A stretch of 36,314 bases of DNA from UBA2108 sp002713215 (GCA_937891015.1 CALAPY010000011.1:1-36314); one strand, 5' to 3'; shown: positions 24,109 through 33,443, numbered from the stretch's first letter. Program-made: numbers and translations. The notes: generated by a model from the sequence alone, not told the origin.

Positions 24109-24116
24109 CAAATGTA
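24109..24116 (-). promoter_or_regulatory. Candidate -7 box (TACATTTG) for the lpxL-like gene
   Basis: A perfect TAnnTTTG match ends 4 nt before the GTG start at 24104, so the transcript would be leaderless or nearly so. No -33 TTG is evident. Confidence 0.4.
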
Positions 24117-24185
24117 ATTTTTGATGGGCTAGTAATAGGGCTTACCAATGGTAAATATTCATATTTATTATCGCTACGAACAATC

Positions 24186-24193
24186 TACATTTG
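24186..24193 (+). promoter_or_regulatory. Candidate -7 box (TACATTTG) for the DUF5916 gene
   Basis: A perfect TAnnTTTG match ends 7 nt before the ATG at 24201. It is divergent from the similar box of the lpxL-like gene, 69 nt away. Confidence 0.45.
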
Positions 24194-24200
24194 CCCCGAA

Positions 24201-26396
24201 ATGAAACCATTATTCACCCTTTTATTGATCTTAACTTCCTGTTGGGTAATGGCACAGACGGCAGGTGGCTTAAAGTTAAAAAAAGCCACCTCTCCCATTA
24301 AAGTAGATGGCATTCTGGGAGTGGAAGAATGGGCTTCGTTTGATACCATTCAGGATTTTAATCAGCAGTTTCCGGTTGACTCCATCAAAGCCTTAACCAA
24401 AACCCAGGTTTTTCTTACTTACGATGACAAGAATATCTATGTAGGTGCAATTTGTAGTGATCAGTCCAAAGAGGACTATGTCATTCAATCGTTGAAGCGG
24501 GATTTTGAAGCGGAAGGGAGTGATCATTTCGCAATTCATATCGATCCGTTTAACGATGCAGTTAATGGTTTTTATTTTGCAGTTAATCCCAAAGGAGTGC
24601 AGCGTGAAGGAACCATTCAAAATGGAACTAATGTTGATTTGGTTTGGGATCATATTTGGTTTACCGAAGTAAAAGATTACGGTGAGTATTGGACTCTTGA
24701 AATGGCTATTCCGTTTAAGTCCATTCGATACAAAAAAGGCCTGGAGCACTGGAACGTCAATTTCAGTCGAATGAATTTATCGAAGAATGAAATCTCTACC
24801 CTGGCTCGTGTGCCGGTAAATTTCGATCCCTGGGTATTGTCCAATACAACTGAGGTTACCTGGGACGAACCCGTTGAAAAACCTGCCCGAAACATTTCCA
24901 TTATTCCCTATGGAATTGCTTCTTGTTCCAAAGATTTTAGCAGCAACGAGGATTTCAAATCGAAATACAATGTGGGTGGAGATGCCAAAATTGTGCTTAC
25001 CCCAAGTTTGAATTTGGACTTAACCGTAAACTCAGATTTTTCACAGGTTGAGGTAGATCGTCAGGTGACTAACCTAAGCCGGTTTGAACTGTTTTTTCCA
25101 GAACAACGAACCTTTTTTATTGAGAACTCGGATTTGTTTGCCCAGTTTGGATTTCGTCAGATTCGGCCCTTCTTCAGTAGAAGAATTGGCTTGCAGAATG
25201 GGAAAATTATTCCCATTATTGGGGGTGCCCGGGTAAGTGGAAAGCTTACCAAAACACTGAGAGTAGGGTTGATGAGTATTCAAACTGCTGATTACCGAGA
25301 TGGCGATACCAGCTTCAATTCTCAGAATTATACGGTAGCCGCGTTTCAACAGCAGGTATTTGCCAGAAGCAACATAGGGATGATCTTTGTTAATCGACAG
25401 GATTATTCACAGGGAAGCTTTACCTCGAATAAATACAACCGGGTAGCCGGAATCGATTACAACATTTTCTCAAAAGACAATACCTGGAGGGGTAAGGTAT
25501 TCTATCATAAATCATTCAGCCCGGACAACCTAAAGTTTAGCGATGCACATGCGAGTTGGTTAATGCGCAATACCCGTGATTGGTTTGTTATGTGGAACCA
25601 CGAATACGTGGGTAAAAACTACGATGCTCAAACTGGATTTGTACCGCGAAACAGGCGTTACGATGGAGTAGGGGATAGCTTAATCAGGAAAGGATATTGG
25701 AGGTTGGAGCCAAAGGTGGCCTACAAAATGTACCCAAAGAATAGCAAGATATTCAGAAACGAAGTTTCCGTTTATTGGAACCAGTACATGGACGTCAATT
25801 TTGTAACCACCGATGCCGATGCCGAATTTACCTTCGTCCAGGAACGTATGAATACATCGCGCTGGGGAGTGAAGTATACTGAGAGTTTTGCTAAACTTCT
25901 TTTTGACCGGGACATTACCTTTTCAGGAAACCCGGAACATCCAGCAGGAGATTACCGCTACCGGTTTATAAAAGGTTGGTACATAACAGACCTGAGAAAA
26001 AAACTGAGCGGAAGCGTATCCAGTAATTACGGGAGCTATTTTACCGGAACCCGTTTCGAATTGTCAACCGGATTGTCCTATCGAATTCAGCCTTTTGTGA
26101 ATTTAACGGTCGATTATACCCGAACGGAATTGCGTATGCCGCAGGAATATAAAAATGCCTATTTCGACCTGATACAGGGAAAGGTTGAAATTACGTTTAC
26201 CAGAAATATCTATTGGACCAGTTTCTTACAATACAATACACAGATCGATAATTTTAATATCAACTCCCGTTTCCAATGGCGATTTAGACCCATGAGTGAT
26301 TTTTATGTTGTGTACACTGATAACTATGATTTACAGCTCAATAAAACCAGAAATAGAACCCTTGTTTTTAAACTGATATTGTGGTTGAACGTTTAA
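24201..26396 (+). CDS. DUF5916 outer-membrane protein with CBM9-like N-terminus
   Basis: This 731-residue protein has a signal peptide (1-18, ending VMAQ). Residues about 28-215 form a carbohydrate-binding family 9-like beta sandwich: SPIKVDGILGVEEWASFDTI, then QVFLTYDDKNIYVGAICSD, then WTLEMAIPFKSIRY. The rest matches DUF5916, including LNLDLTVNSDFSQVEVDRQV and RFELFFPEQRTFFIENSDLF, and continues as barrel-like strands to a C-terminus FKLILWLNV. DUF5916 proteins are outer-membrane proteins of Bacteroidota of unknown role, and the CBM9-like part suggests glycan contact. No SusC/D-type genes are near. The stop lies 7 nt from the end of the convergent gene. Confidence 0.88.
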   Translation: MKPLFTLLLILTSCWVMAQTAGGLKLKKATSPIKVDGILGVEEWASFDTIQDFNQQFPVDSIKALTKTQVFLTYDDKNIYVGAICSDQSKEDYVIQSLKRDFEAEGSDHFAIHIDPFNDAVNGFYFAVNPKGVQREGTIQNGTNVDLVWDHIWFTEVKDYGEYWTLEMAIPFKSIRYKKGLEHWNVNFSRMNLSKNEISTLARVPVNFDPWVLSNTTEVTWDEPVEKPARNISIIPYGIASCSKDFSSNEDFKSKYNVGGDAKIVLTPSLNLDLTVNSDFSQVEVDRQVTNLSRFELFFPEQRTFFIENSDLFAQFGFRQIRPFFSRRIGLQNGKIIPIIGGARVSGKLTKTLRVGLMSIQTADYRDGDTSFNSQNYTVAAFQQQVFARSNIGMIFVNRQDYSQGSFTSNKYNRVAGIDYNIFSKDNTWRGKVFYHKSFSPDNLKFSDAHASWLMRNTRDWFVMWNHEYVGKNYDAQTGFVPRNRRYDGVGDSLIRKGYWRLEPKVAYKMYPKNSKIFRNEVSVYWNQYMDVNFVTTDADAEFTFVQERMNTSRWGVKYTESFAKLLFDRDITFSGNPEHPAGDYRYRFIKGWYITDLRKKLSGSVSSNYGSYFTGTRFELSTGLSYRIQPFVNLTVDYTRTELRMPQEYKNAYFDLIQGKVEITFTRNIYWTSFLQYNTQIDNFNINSRFQWRFRPMSDFYVVYTDNYDLQLNKTRNRTLVFKLILWLNV

Positions 26397-26403
26397 AACA
26401 CGA

Positions 26404-27093
26404 TCAATAGCTTCGGCTGTATTTGATTACTTCGCCTTTTAGTTTAGTTCCATCACCTATCTGCTCATAAGCAATAAGCCCTTGTCCTTTGGCGAAAGAC
26501 ATTACATACTCTATTTTAAATTCGTCCTCAAAGTATTCCTTTTCGTATTTATACATTGCAGTGCGTTTAAATTGCAATATTTTGATTTTTCCTTTTGTGG
26601 TTGAAATGGTTTCATATCCTAAACATTCCATTTTGGATTTAACGGTTGCCTTGTTGCTGTACGAATGTTTAAACTTAGTCTTCCAGCCTTTCATTTCGCT
26701 CAGGGGTATAAATGGTAGCATTATTTTTTTTGGACCTTTTACTTCGTAAACGCTTTGATTTCCTTCATTATCATATTCGTAGGTTCTCCCCGAAATATGC
26801 TTTAACCCCTTTTCGGTTATTTCATCCTCCATCAATGAAACAAGTCTTTTTTGCCCGTCTTTCAGCGTGCTAATTACATATTGTACTCCGTCGATTTCCT
26901 TAAATCGATATTCATGAAATAAAAATGTAACCGTGTCTGAGCTGGTTAGTTTTATTTTTTGAATCATAACGGGTTTTGATTCGTTTACAAAAACAAAATA
27001 ATTCTTGGAATTATTTGAGTTGGACTGTGCCAAACAAATGTCCGGAGTCAGGTTAATGAATACGATAATAAATGTGAGCCTGGCAAAATTCAT
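26404..27093 (-). CDS. Secreted protein of unknown function
   Basis: This 229-residue protein has a signal peptide (1-22, ending CLAQ). The mature part is rich in beta strands, lysine and glutamate, with no catalytic motif I can name. Segments such as VTFLFHEYRFKEIDGVQYVI and GRTYEYDNEGNQSVYEVKG suggest a lipoprotein-localisation-like or DUF-type beta clam fold, but this is not certain. There is one cysteine in the mature protein. A TAAGTTTG box lies 40 nt upstream of the ATG, so it seems to be transcribed alone. It is convergent with the DUF5916 gene. Confidence 0.7.
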   Translation of the reverse strand: MNFARLTFIIVFINLTPDICLAQSNSNNSKNYFVFVNESKPVMIQKIKLTSSDTVTFLFHEYRFKEIDGVQYVISTLKDGQKRLVSLMEDEITEKGLKHISGRTYEYDNEGNQSVYEVKGPKKIMLPFIPLSEMKGWKTKFKHSYSNKATVKSKMECLGYETISTTKGKIKILQFKRTAMYKYEKEYFEDEFKIEYVMSFAKGQGLIAYEQIGDGTKLKGEVIKYSRSY

Positions 27094-27133
27094 ATTCGGT
27101 TATTGATCCGCATGTTACTGCGCTGAAATAAAT

Positions 27134-27141
27134 CAAACTTA
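27134..27141 (-). promoter_or_regulatory. Candidate -7 box (TAAGTTTG) for the gene ending at 26404
   Basis: A perfect TAnnTTTG match lies 40 nt upstream of the ATG at 27093. No clear -33 TTG is seen. Confidence 0.4.
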
Positions 27142-27231
27142 TATAATTTCTTGTTAAGATCTTAAACCCAGGTGCTTAATGTCGAATATAAGAATAAGGT
27201 TCCGGGTTAAAATTGGTCATTTGCATTGCAG

Positions 27232-28269
27232 ATGGGTTTGCAAGATCATCGGCAACCTTTCCTTTCGTTAAATTTGGTTATGCTAAGTTCAAAGGCATTT
27301 GAAGATTTGATTTTTGAGCACTCCGAAAACCCAATGGTGCTGCTTTCGTTTGATCTTTCTGTGCTTAAAACTTCGGTGAGCTTAACCAAAATTCGACGGA
27401 AAAATGAAAATGGTGTGGCGTCGACCTCCTTCCTTGACCTGGTTTCGGACAAGGATAAAAAAAGGATAAACAATTACCTGATTCGGGTAAGGAGCACAGG
27501 TATTTCAGGTAAGACCGATTTTAGGTCTCGTAATTCGGAAAAACAGGAATGGCTTTCGTTCAATTGGCAACGCATTGATTATAACGCTGAACAACTGTTA
27601 TTGGGGATAGGTGAATATATAAAACCACTTGAACAGGAAAGGTTGAAAATTATTGAAAACGAAGAAGCGCTCAGGGATTCAGAGATTATTGGTAAAATGG
27701 GAAGTTGGTGGGTAAATCCCAAAACCATGGAAAATCACTGGAGTGAAGGAAACTACCGAATTTGGGGTGTTGATCCTGCTAAGAAAGCTCCTTCCGTAGA
27801 CTGGGTATTGAGTAAATTACTTCCTGAAGATTCTTTAAAGGTTTACAATAGCATCAAACGTGTGGGCATTACCGGGAAACCGACGAAACTTAAATTTAGA
27901 ATGCGGCTTAATGAAAATGAACCTTATCGTTTCTTTTTTACCCGGGTTAGACCCTGGTACGTCAATGGAGAATTGATGGAGGTGAAAGGGGTGAATTTTG
28001 AAGTAACGGACTTGGTGAAATACCAAAACGATTTGGAACTAAAGAACAAACGACTCAATAAAAGCAACAAGGCGCTGGCTGAATTCGTTCGTATGAACTC
28101 CCATGATCTGAGAGGACCACTAAGCAATATATTGAGTATGCTTGAATGGGATCAAATAGAGGGCATGGATCATAAGGAGTTTGTGAAGTACGTTAAAAAA
28201 GCCGCTACCCGCCTGGATAAGTCACTAAATAAAATCAACCAACTATTAAACGTCAGAGATGTATACTAG
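27232..28269 (+). CDS. PAS-PAS-HisKA protein lacking a kinase ATPase domain
   Basis: From the ATG at 27232 this is a 345-residue cytoplasmic protein; an ATG at 27280 or a TTG at 27226 is also possible. It has a PAS-like domain at about 20-140, a clearer PAS domain at about 150-265 (IIGKMGSWWVNPKTM, then YRIWGVDP, then PEDSLKVYNSI), a short coiled coil (LELKNKRLNKSNKALAE) and a HisKA dimerisation helix pair with the phosphoacceptor motif NSHDLRGPLSN. The protein then stops 50 residues after the histidine. No HATPase_c N, G1 or G2 box follows in any frame up to 28459. It may therefore be phosphorylated in trans or act as a dimeric sensor. No response regulator is adjacent. Confidence 0.8.
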   Translation: MGLQDHRQPFLSLNLVMLSSKAFEDLIFEHSENPMVLLSFDLSVLKTSVSLTKIRRKNENGVASTSFLDLVSDKDKKRINNYLIRVRSTGISGKTDFRSRNSEKQEWLSFNWQRIDYNAEQLLLGIGEYIKPLEQERLKIIENEEALRDSEIIGKMGSWWVNPKTMENHWSEGNYRIWGVDPAKKAPSVDWVLSKLLPEDSLKVYNSIKRVGITGKPTKLKFRMRLNENEPYRFFFTRVRPWYVNGELMEVKGVNFEVTDLVKYQNDLELKNKRLNKSNKALAEFVRMNSHDLRGPLSNILSMLEWDQIEGMDHKEFVKYVKKAATRLDKSLNKINQLLNVRDVY

Positions 28270-28374
28270 GCCATTTACGATTGGATGTATTGGTCACGGA
28301 TTATAGATTGATCAATTAATTACGATTTGTTTAAAGATAATGCGGGTTAGAAATATCATTTAATTAAAAAGAAA

Positions 28375-28465
28375 CGTCATTCCTGCGAAAGCAGGAATCT
28401 AGAAATAACACTAGATTAGTTTCACTGAGCTCCTTCGTCGGTTCCTTGTCAAACATAGAATGACG
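28375..28465. mobile_element. MITE-like 91-bp element with perfect 8-bp terminal inverted repeats
   Basis: The element begins CGTCATTC (28375-28382) and ends GAATGACG (28458-28465), which are exact inverse complements. Just inside the left end is a perfect hairpin ATTCCTGC-GAAA-GCAGGAAT (28379-28398), followed by a TCTAG/CTAGA pair. This resembles the widespread CGTCATTCC-hairpin interspersed repeats of bacteria. It has no coding capacity and would need a transposase in trans. Target-site duplication is not evident by eye. Confidence 0.7.
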
Positions 28466-30916
28466 GCTATTCCCACATTATCCTTTAGTGCTATTAATTA
28501 CGGCTACGCAGAAAGAAGCTTGCAGGATATTGTACCAAATCCTATACTTTGGTTCCTTTCTTTACTGGATAAACCATTGAAATATTTGATGAATATTAAG
28601 GGCAAAATCCTTCCTGATTTGTTACTGTTATGTACGGGGTTGGGTTTTATAATGGTCCTGTATGGTGACATTTTACGGAGCCCCAATGATTACATGTTCG
28701 ATCATCACGGTGATGGGCTAAGGAACTATTATACCTACGCTTACCACATTAAGCACTCTCAGTCATTAACCAATTTTGAAGGGTTGAATTATCCCTATGG
28801 AGAGCATACACTGTATACCGATAGTCAACCTGTGTTTACCTACGTTTTTCAATCAATAGCACGGGTCTATCCTGGCATTTCAGATTATTCGGTAGGAATT
28901 CTCAACTTCATTCTAATAGCCTCCATATTTTTTACGCTGTGGGTTATTTACTTACTCCTTGTTCAATGGGGAATAAGCCGTTGGATGGCTCTCATTTTTT
29001 CTATTGGGATTTTTTTGCTGCTGCCGCAGGCTCCTCGAATAAGTGGACATTTCGCCTTATCTTATGGCTGTGCGATACCTTTATCGTGGTTGCTTTACTT
29101 AAGGAGCGAAAAACATTCTGGTAATCGATACACCGTACTTTTGTTCCTAAATAACCTCTTTTGGTTACTTATCCATGCCTATTTGGGCATGATCGTGATA
29201 GCCTTTCTATCGGTTGTTGCATTGATTCAGTTTCTGGCAGAAAAGCACAAAAGGACTCTAAAAGAGTTCATCAAAGCTTTTGTTTTGTTCGCACTCCCAA
29301 TCATTGCCTTTTATGTTTTTGCAAAAACTACCGATATTCATCCCGATCGAACGGACAACCCCTCCGGCTTTTTTCTTTACTATGGCGAGTTCGATAACAT
29401 TATCATTCCATCCCATGGCCCACTGCGTCCCGTGTGGGATTACCTTACCGCAGGCGCTGTTAACCTGGAAGGTGAGGCAAATGCTTATATCGGTTTTGTG
29501 AACTTCATTTTCTTAGCCTACCTGGTAATTCTTGCTTTATTGGCCATTTTTATAAAGCGCTCAAGGCTCTTGTTGAAGACCTATTTTCAAAATCGATCAC
29601 TCAACATTTCTTTGCTCGCATCTTTTGTGGTGTTGCTTCTTGCAATGGGAATTCCATTTGTTCAGTTTCCAGACTTGCTGGAATATGTACCTATTTTGAA
29701 ACAATTTAGGGCCATAGGTCGATTTACCTGGGCCTTTTATTTTGCGTTTACGGTTTTTGCTGCTTACCACCTACAAAGACATTTGCAACCCCTACTTGAA
29801 GGGAAATGGAAAATGATTGGGATTGTTTTTATCGGCTTGGTTATCGCCTTTCCTTTCTATGAAGTTCGTAAACAGCAGAAATTCATTGCTAACAACATTA
29901 GTAGCCGGCACAACCTGTTTAACGACGAACAACTGGGCGAAGAATTCCGGGAGCTTCTCAAGCATATTGAACCGGGGAAATACCAGGCTATTATTTCGTT
30001 GCCTTTTTATCACCACGGTTCCGAGAGTTATGAAAGACCACGCTCTGAGTTGGCCATGTTTAATACCATAACATTATCCTATCATACCGGAATTCCAACC
30101 GTTTGTGCCAATTTGATTCGCACTTCCATACCAGAGAGTAAAAACATCATTCAATTGCTCAGTCCTAATTATTATCCAAAACCCATTGAAAAAGAAATGG
30201 ATACCGAGCGCCCCTTTTTATTGGTTCTGTCGGATGAAGAACTAACAATCTATGAGAAGAACCTACTGGAAAGGGCAAGTCCAATATTGAGTGGAAAAGA
30301 AGGGAAGGCAGGGTTGTACGAAATTTCGCTCGAAGAGCTTTTTGAGGATCAAAGCAGGTCAGTAGTGGATTCCTTTAATAAACGAAAAGAACAACTCGTT
30401 CAACAGGATAACTTTTTATTGTCTGATACAGCCGCCTTCTTTTATTTCAATGACTTTGAGAGCATAATGTCCGATACCACTTATTATGGAAATGGGGCTT
30501 ACAAAGGCATTAAGGGAGGCATAAACGCTTTGGCTGAGTTTGCTCCGGGGAGTTTCAAAACCGGGCAGACCTATAGCTTAAAGTTGTGGTTGTTTAATGG
30601 AGAGCCAGACGCCATTAACCTGCATTTCAATGTACAGGTTCAGGAATACTTCAAGGACGAAGAAAAGTGGAATACCAACGCCATAATATTTCCGGAACAG
30701 ACTGAGGTGATTCAGGGGGACTGGTCACTAGTAGAACTAAACTTCCAGATCAAGGAAGACCAAAACCCGGTTAGAATAATTACTGAAGGAGGTAAAGTTA
30801 TGGCCTTACCTTCACTACATGCCGATAACTTGCTGATTGTTGACGAAGGGATTGATGTTTATCGAATAGAAAACAATGAATATCTATTCTACAACAACCA
30901 TCTTCTTAAAAAATAG
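28460..30916 (+). CDS. Large polytopic GT-C-like membrane protein with C-terminal soluble domain
   Basis: The longest frame gives 818 residues. The first ATG (28460) lies inside the right terminal repeat of the upstream element. The ATG at 28589 (residue 44, MNIKGKILPDLLLLC) fits directly before the first membrane segment and may be the ancestral start. About ten or more membrane segments occupy residues 50-480. A D-H-H-G-D-G loop follows the first segment, where GT-C glycosyltransferases carry catalytic acids. Residues about 500-600 are soluble and the last 170 (from about 650) look like a carbohydrate-binding-type jelly roll (LKLWLFNGEPDAINLHF, WSLVELNFQI). Use of a lipid-linked sugar is an inference. 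It ends 2 nt from the convergent TonB receptor. Confidence 0.75.
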   Translation: MTAIPTLSFSAINYGYAERSLQDIVPNPILWFLSLLDKPLKYLMNIKGKILPDLLLLCTGLGFIMVLYGDILRSPNDYMFDHHGDGLRNYYTYAYHIKHSQSLTNFEGLNYPYGEHTLYTDSQPVFTYVFQSIARVYPGISDYSVGILNFILIASIFFTLWVIYLLLVQWGISRWMALIFSIGIFLLLPQAPRISGHFALSYGCAIPLSWLLYLRSEKHSGNRYTVLLFLNNLFWLLIHAYLGMIVIAFLSVVALIQFLAEKHKRTLKEFIKAFVLFALPIIAFYVFAKTTDIHPDRTDNPSGFFLYYGEFDNIIIPSHGPLRPVWDYLTAGAVNLEGEANAYIGFVNFIFLAYLVILALLAIFIKRSRLLLKTYFQNRSLNISLLASFVVLLLAMGIPFVQFPDLLEYVPILKQFRAIGRFTWAFYFAFTVFAAYHLQRHLQPLLEGKWKMIGIVFIGLVIAFPFYEVRKQQKFIANNISSRHNLFNDEQLGEEFRELLKHIEPGKYQAIISLPFYHHGSESYERPRSELAMFNTITLSYHTGIPTVCANLIRTSIPESKNIIQLLSPNYYPKPIEKEMDTERPFLLVLSDEELTIYEKNLLERASPILSGKEGKAGLYEISLEELFEDQSRSVVDSFNKRKEQLVQQDNFLLSDTAAFFYFNDFESIMSDTTYYGNGAYKGIKGGINALAEFAPGSFKTGQTYSLKLWLFNGEPDAINLHFNVQVQEYFKDEEKWNTNAIIFPEQTEVIQGDWSLVELNFQIKEDQNPVRIITEGGKVMALPSLHADNLLIVDEGIDVYRIENNEYLFYNNHLLKK

Positions 30917-30918
30917 TT

Positions 30919-33405
30919 CTACAGTTTTATTCGTAATCCAACCATAAAGTAACGCGTGGCATTCGGGAAATAGCCAATCATGTTGTAGTTGTCTCCACCC
31001 TCAGAGTTCACGTACGGATCATCGGGCGTTGGATCGTAACCAGGAGAAGAAAAAGCATAACTCCAGGCATTGCTAATGTATTTCTGATCAAACAGATTAT
31101 TGATGGAAGCATACACTCCAACCTCGTTGAAAATAGCTTGATGGATTTTATAATCGAAACGTAAATCGTTGGTATAGTATGCATCGAGTTTGCGGTTGTC
31201 GTTTTGCGTATTGTCTATGTATTGAGCACCTACGTACTTTCCAAGCAAGGATGCGCTAAGGTCGTGTCTTTTCTCTTTCCCGTTGCTTTGAAAAATCCAG
31301 AATTTCAATTCCTGCCCTGATATTGCATTGGGTGAAAAGGCAATATCGGTATTGCTGTGTTTGATTTTGTTTTGCCCTCCGGTATCCCAATCGTCCTTGA
31401 ATTCCGTAAAGGCTTCAATTTTGTTTTGGCTTAGGGTTATGTTAGCATTGAATTCAACCCTTTTTACCGGTTTATACCCTACGATTAATTCAACTCCAGC
31501 ACGGTAGCTGTTGGGAACATTGATTCTTTTGGCACTTCCTACATCGTCGTATTCCCCGGTTACAACCAATTGATTGAAATAGTCCATATAGAATAAATTC
31601 AAGTTAACTCCTAACTTCTTAGAGCGGTAATTGTAGCCCAGTTCGTAGTCATAAAGTTGCTCCGGGCTGGGTTGGTTTTTAGAAGAATTGTTGATGTAAT
31701 CCTTACGGTTAGGCTCGCGATGGGCCATGGCTCCTGAGAGATAAACTTCGTTGGAAGAATTGAGGCGCATGTTCATGCCCAATTTTGGATTCCAAAAATC
31801 AAGGTTGGTCACCTGCCTCAAATCCGCTCCGTTGTCATCAATTCCTGCGTATTCGTAATTCACCATTCGGTACTGGAGGTCGGCAAAAATGTTTATTCCG
31901 TCTGCTGCCTGGTAATTGGCCTTACCGTAAATATTGAAGTCGTTTTTGGTAGCATCATTCCTGTAATATTCATGGTTGTTTAATCCGTTACTGGTGTATT
32001 CGCTCCAAATTACCTTACCAAAGTGTTTTCCAATGTATTGGTTTATTGCACCACCAATTACCGCCTTTAACTTACCATTTGCATCGTAATTGAAACTAAA
32101 TACGGCGCCGTAAAAATCATTGTCCAACCATCGCTGGCGGATGAGGTTGGTCTCAGTTATGGTATCTCCTTTATCGGTAATTACCGGATCTAATTTATAG
32201 TCTGCCAGGTCCTCTTTTGATCCTTTGTTGAGTAATGCATTGTGTTCATCGCCTTTGTATTGCTCGAAGTAGCCGCCCCCTTTGGTGTAATGGAAGTTTA
32301 TGGTAGCATTCCATTTTTTGGTCAGTTCAAAGTTGGTAAGTAGTTGGTAGTGGGTTTGTCTGTAGTCGTCTACTTCGTTGTGGTAGTCGTATGGATTAAA
32401 GGTTCGGTTGGTGTCGAGGTATCGTTTGGGCACCCCGTTCCAGGCCTGGTAGGTGGTTTCGTGGCCTCCAAAAGTGATAAAACGGACACTTGATTTTTTA
32501 CCGTGATGGGCGGCCGAAAAGTAATACGATTCCAAATCGGAGGAAGCCCGATCGATATATCCATCCGATTGAATTTTAGAAAGTCGACCATCGATTGAAA
32601 ATCCCTTTCCAATGGTTCCCGTACCAAACTGAACGTTGGCTCTAACGGTGCCATAAGAACCACCGCTTAAATTGAGTTCTCCATAAGGATCAGGAATTTG
32701 CTCGTTTGTTTGCATGTTTATACTTCCTCCAAATGCTCCGGCCCCATTGGTGCTTGTACCTACGCCACGTTGTATTTGCATGGAATTGATACTGCTGGCA
32801 AAATCGGGCATGTTTACCCACCATACTCCCTGGCTTTCAGGGTCATTTAGTGGAATGCCATTGATGGTTACATTAATTCGGGTGGCATCGCTTCCCCGGA
32901 TTCTAACTCCGGTATAACCAACTCCTGCACCAGCATCACTGGTGGTCACCACACTAGGTGTTAGCCTAATCACGTAAGGCAAATCCTGTCCCTGGTTGTT
33001 TTCTTCAATTTGCTCTTTAGAAAGTGTAGTTTCCGCCATTGGAGTTTGGTCGTTGCTTCTGGTAGCACTTACCACAAACTCGTCAGCAATGAAGGCCTTT
33101 TTTGTCATTTTAAAATCGAGGGTAGTGGTTCCTGATTTTAGTTCCACGGTGTCCGATATGGTTTCATATCCCATGTAGTAAACCTGAATGATTCCCTTTC
33201 CTTCTTCAATATTATCAATCTGATAAAACCCTTCTAAGTTACTTACAGCACCTTGATAGCTGTTGAAAATGGAAACGGTGGCACCAATTAGTTTTTCTCC
33301 ATCCTCATTGGTAATGGTTCCTGAAATTGAAGATTGTGCGAACGCACCAATGGTATACAATAAGGTACTGACAATTAATCCTACTCTAATCATAGTTACT
33401 GACAT
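30919..33405 (-). CDS. TonB-dependent receptor under a TPP riboswitch, probable thiamine or precursor uptake
   Basis: This 828-residue outer-membrane receptor has a signal peptide (ending GAFAQ), a carboxypeptidase-regulatory-like domain at about 26-110 (ISGTITNEDGEKLIGATVSI, then YYMGYETISDTV), a TonB-plug at about 118-235 (TPSVVTTSDAGAGVGYTGVR, then GAFGGSINMQTN), and a 22-strand-type barrel ending FMVGLRIKL. Other than ATG 33405, an ATG at 33393 (MIRVGLIVSTLL) would also give a good signal. The leader contains a TPP aptamer, so the substrate is expected to be thiamine or a thiamine precursor; this follows from the riboswitch. No PnuT-type transporter is in the window. It has no SusD partner here, and its stop is 2 nt from the convergent gene. 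Confidence 0.9.
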   Translation of the reverse strand: MSVTMIRVGLIVSTLLYTIGAFAQSSISGTITNEDGEKLIGATVSIFNSYQGAVSNLEGFYQIDNIEEGKGIIQVYYMGYETISDTVELKSGTTTLDFKMTKKAFIADEFVVSATRSNDQTPMAETTLSKEQIEENNQGQDLPYVIRLTPSVVTTSDAGAGVGYTGVRIRGSDATRINVTINGIPLNDPESQGVWWVNMPDFASSINSMQIQRGVGTSTNGAGAFGGSINMQTNEQIPDPYGELNLSGGSYGTVRANVQFGTGTIGKGFSIDGRLSKIQSDGYIDRASSDLESYYFSAAHHGKKSSVRFITFGGHETTYQAWNGVPKRYLDTNRTFNPYDYHNEVDDYRQTHYQLLTNFELTKKWNATINFHYTKGGGYFEQYKGDEHNALLNKGSKEDLADYKLDPVITDKGDTITETNLIRQRWLDNDFYGAVFSFNYDANGKLKAVIGGAINQYIGKHFGKVIWSEYTSNGLNNHEYYRNDATKNDFNIYGKANYQAADGINIFADLQYRMVNYEYAGIDDNGADLRQVTNLDFWNPKLGMNMRLNSSNEVYLSGAMAHREPNRKDYINNSSKNQPSPEQLYDYELGYNYRSKKLGVNLNLFYMDYFNQLVVTGEYDDVGSAKRINVPNSYRAGVELIVGYKPVKRVEFNANITLSQNKIEAFTEFKDDWDTGGQNKIKHSNTDIAFSPNAISGQELKFWIFQSNGKEKRHDLSASLLGKYVGAQYIDNTQNDNRKLDAYYTNDLRFDYKIHQAIFNEVGVYASINNLFDQKYISNAWSYAFSSPGYDPTPDDPYVNSEGGDNYNMIGYFPNATRYFMVGLRIKL

Positions 33406-33443
33406 TTAACCCGGGGAGGGCATCTATTTTATTTTTTATTATT

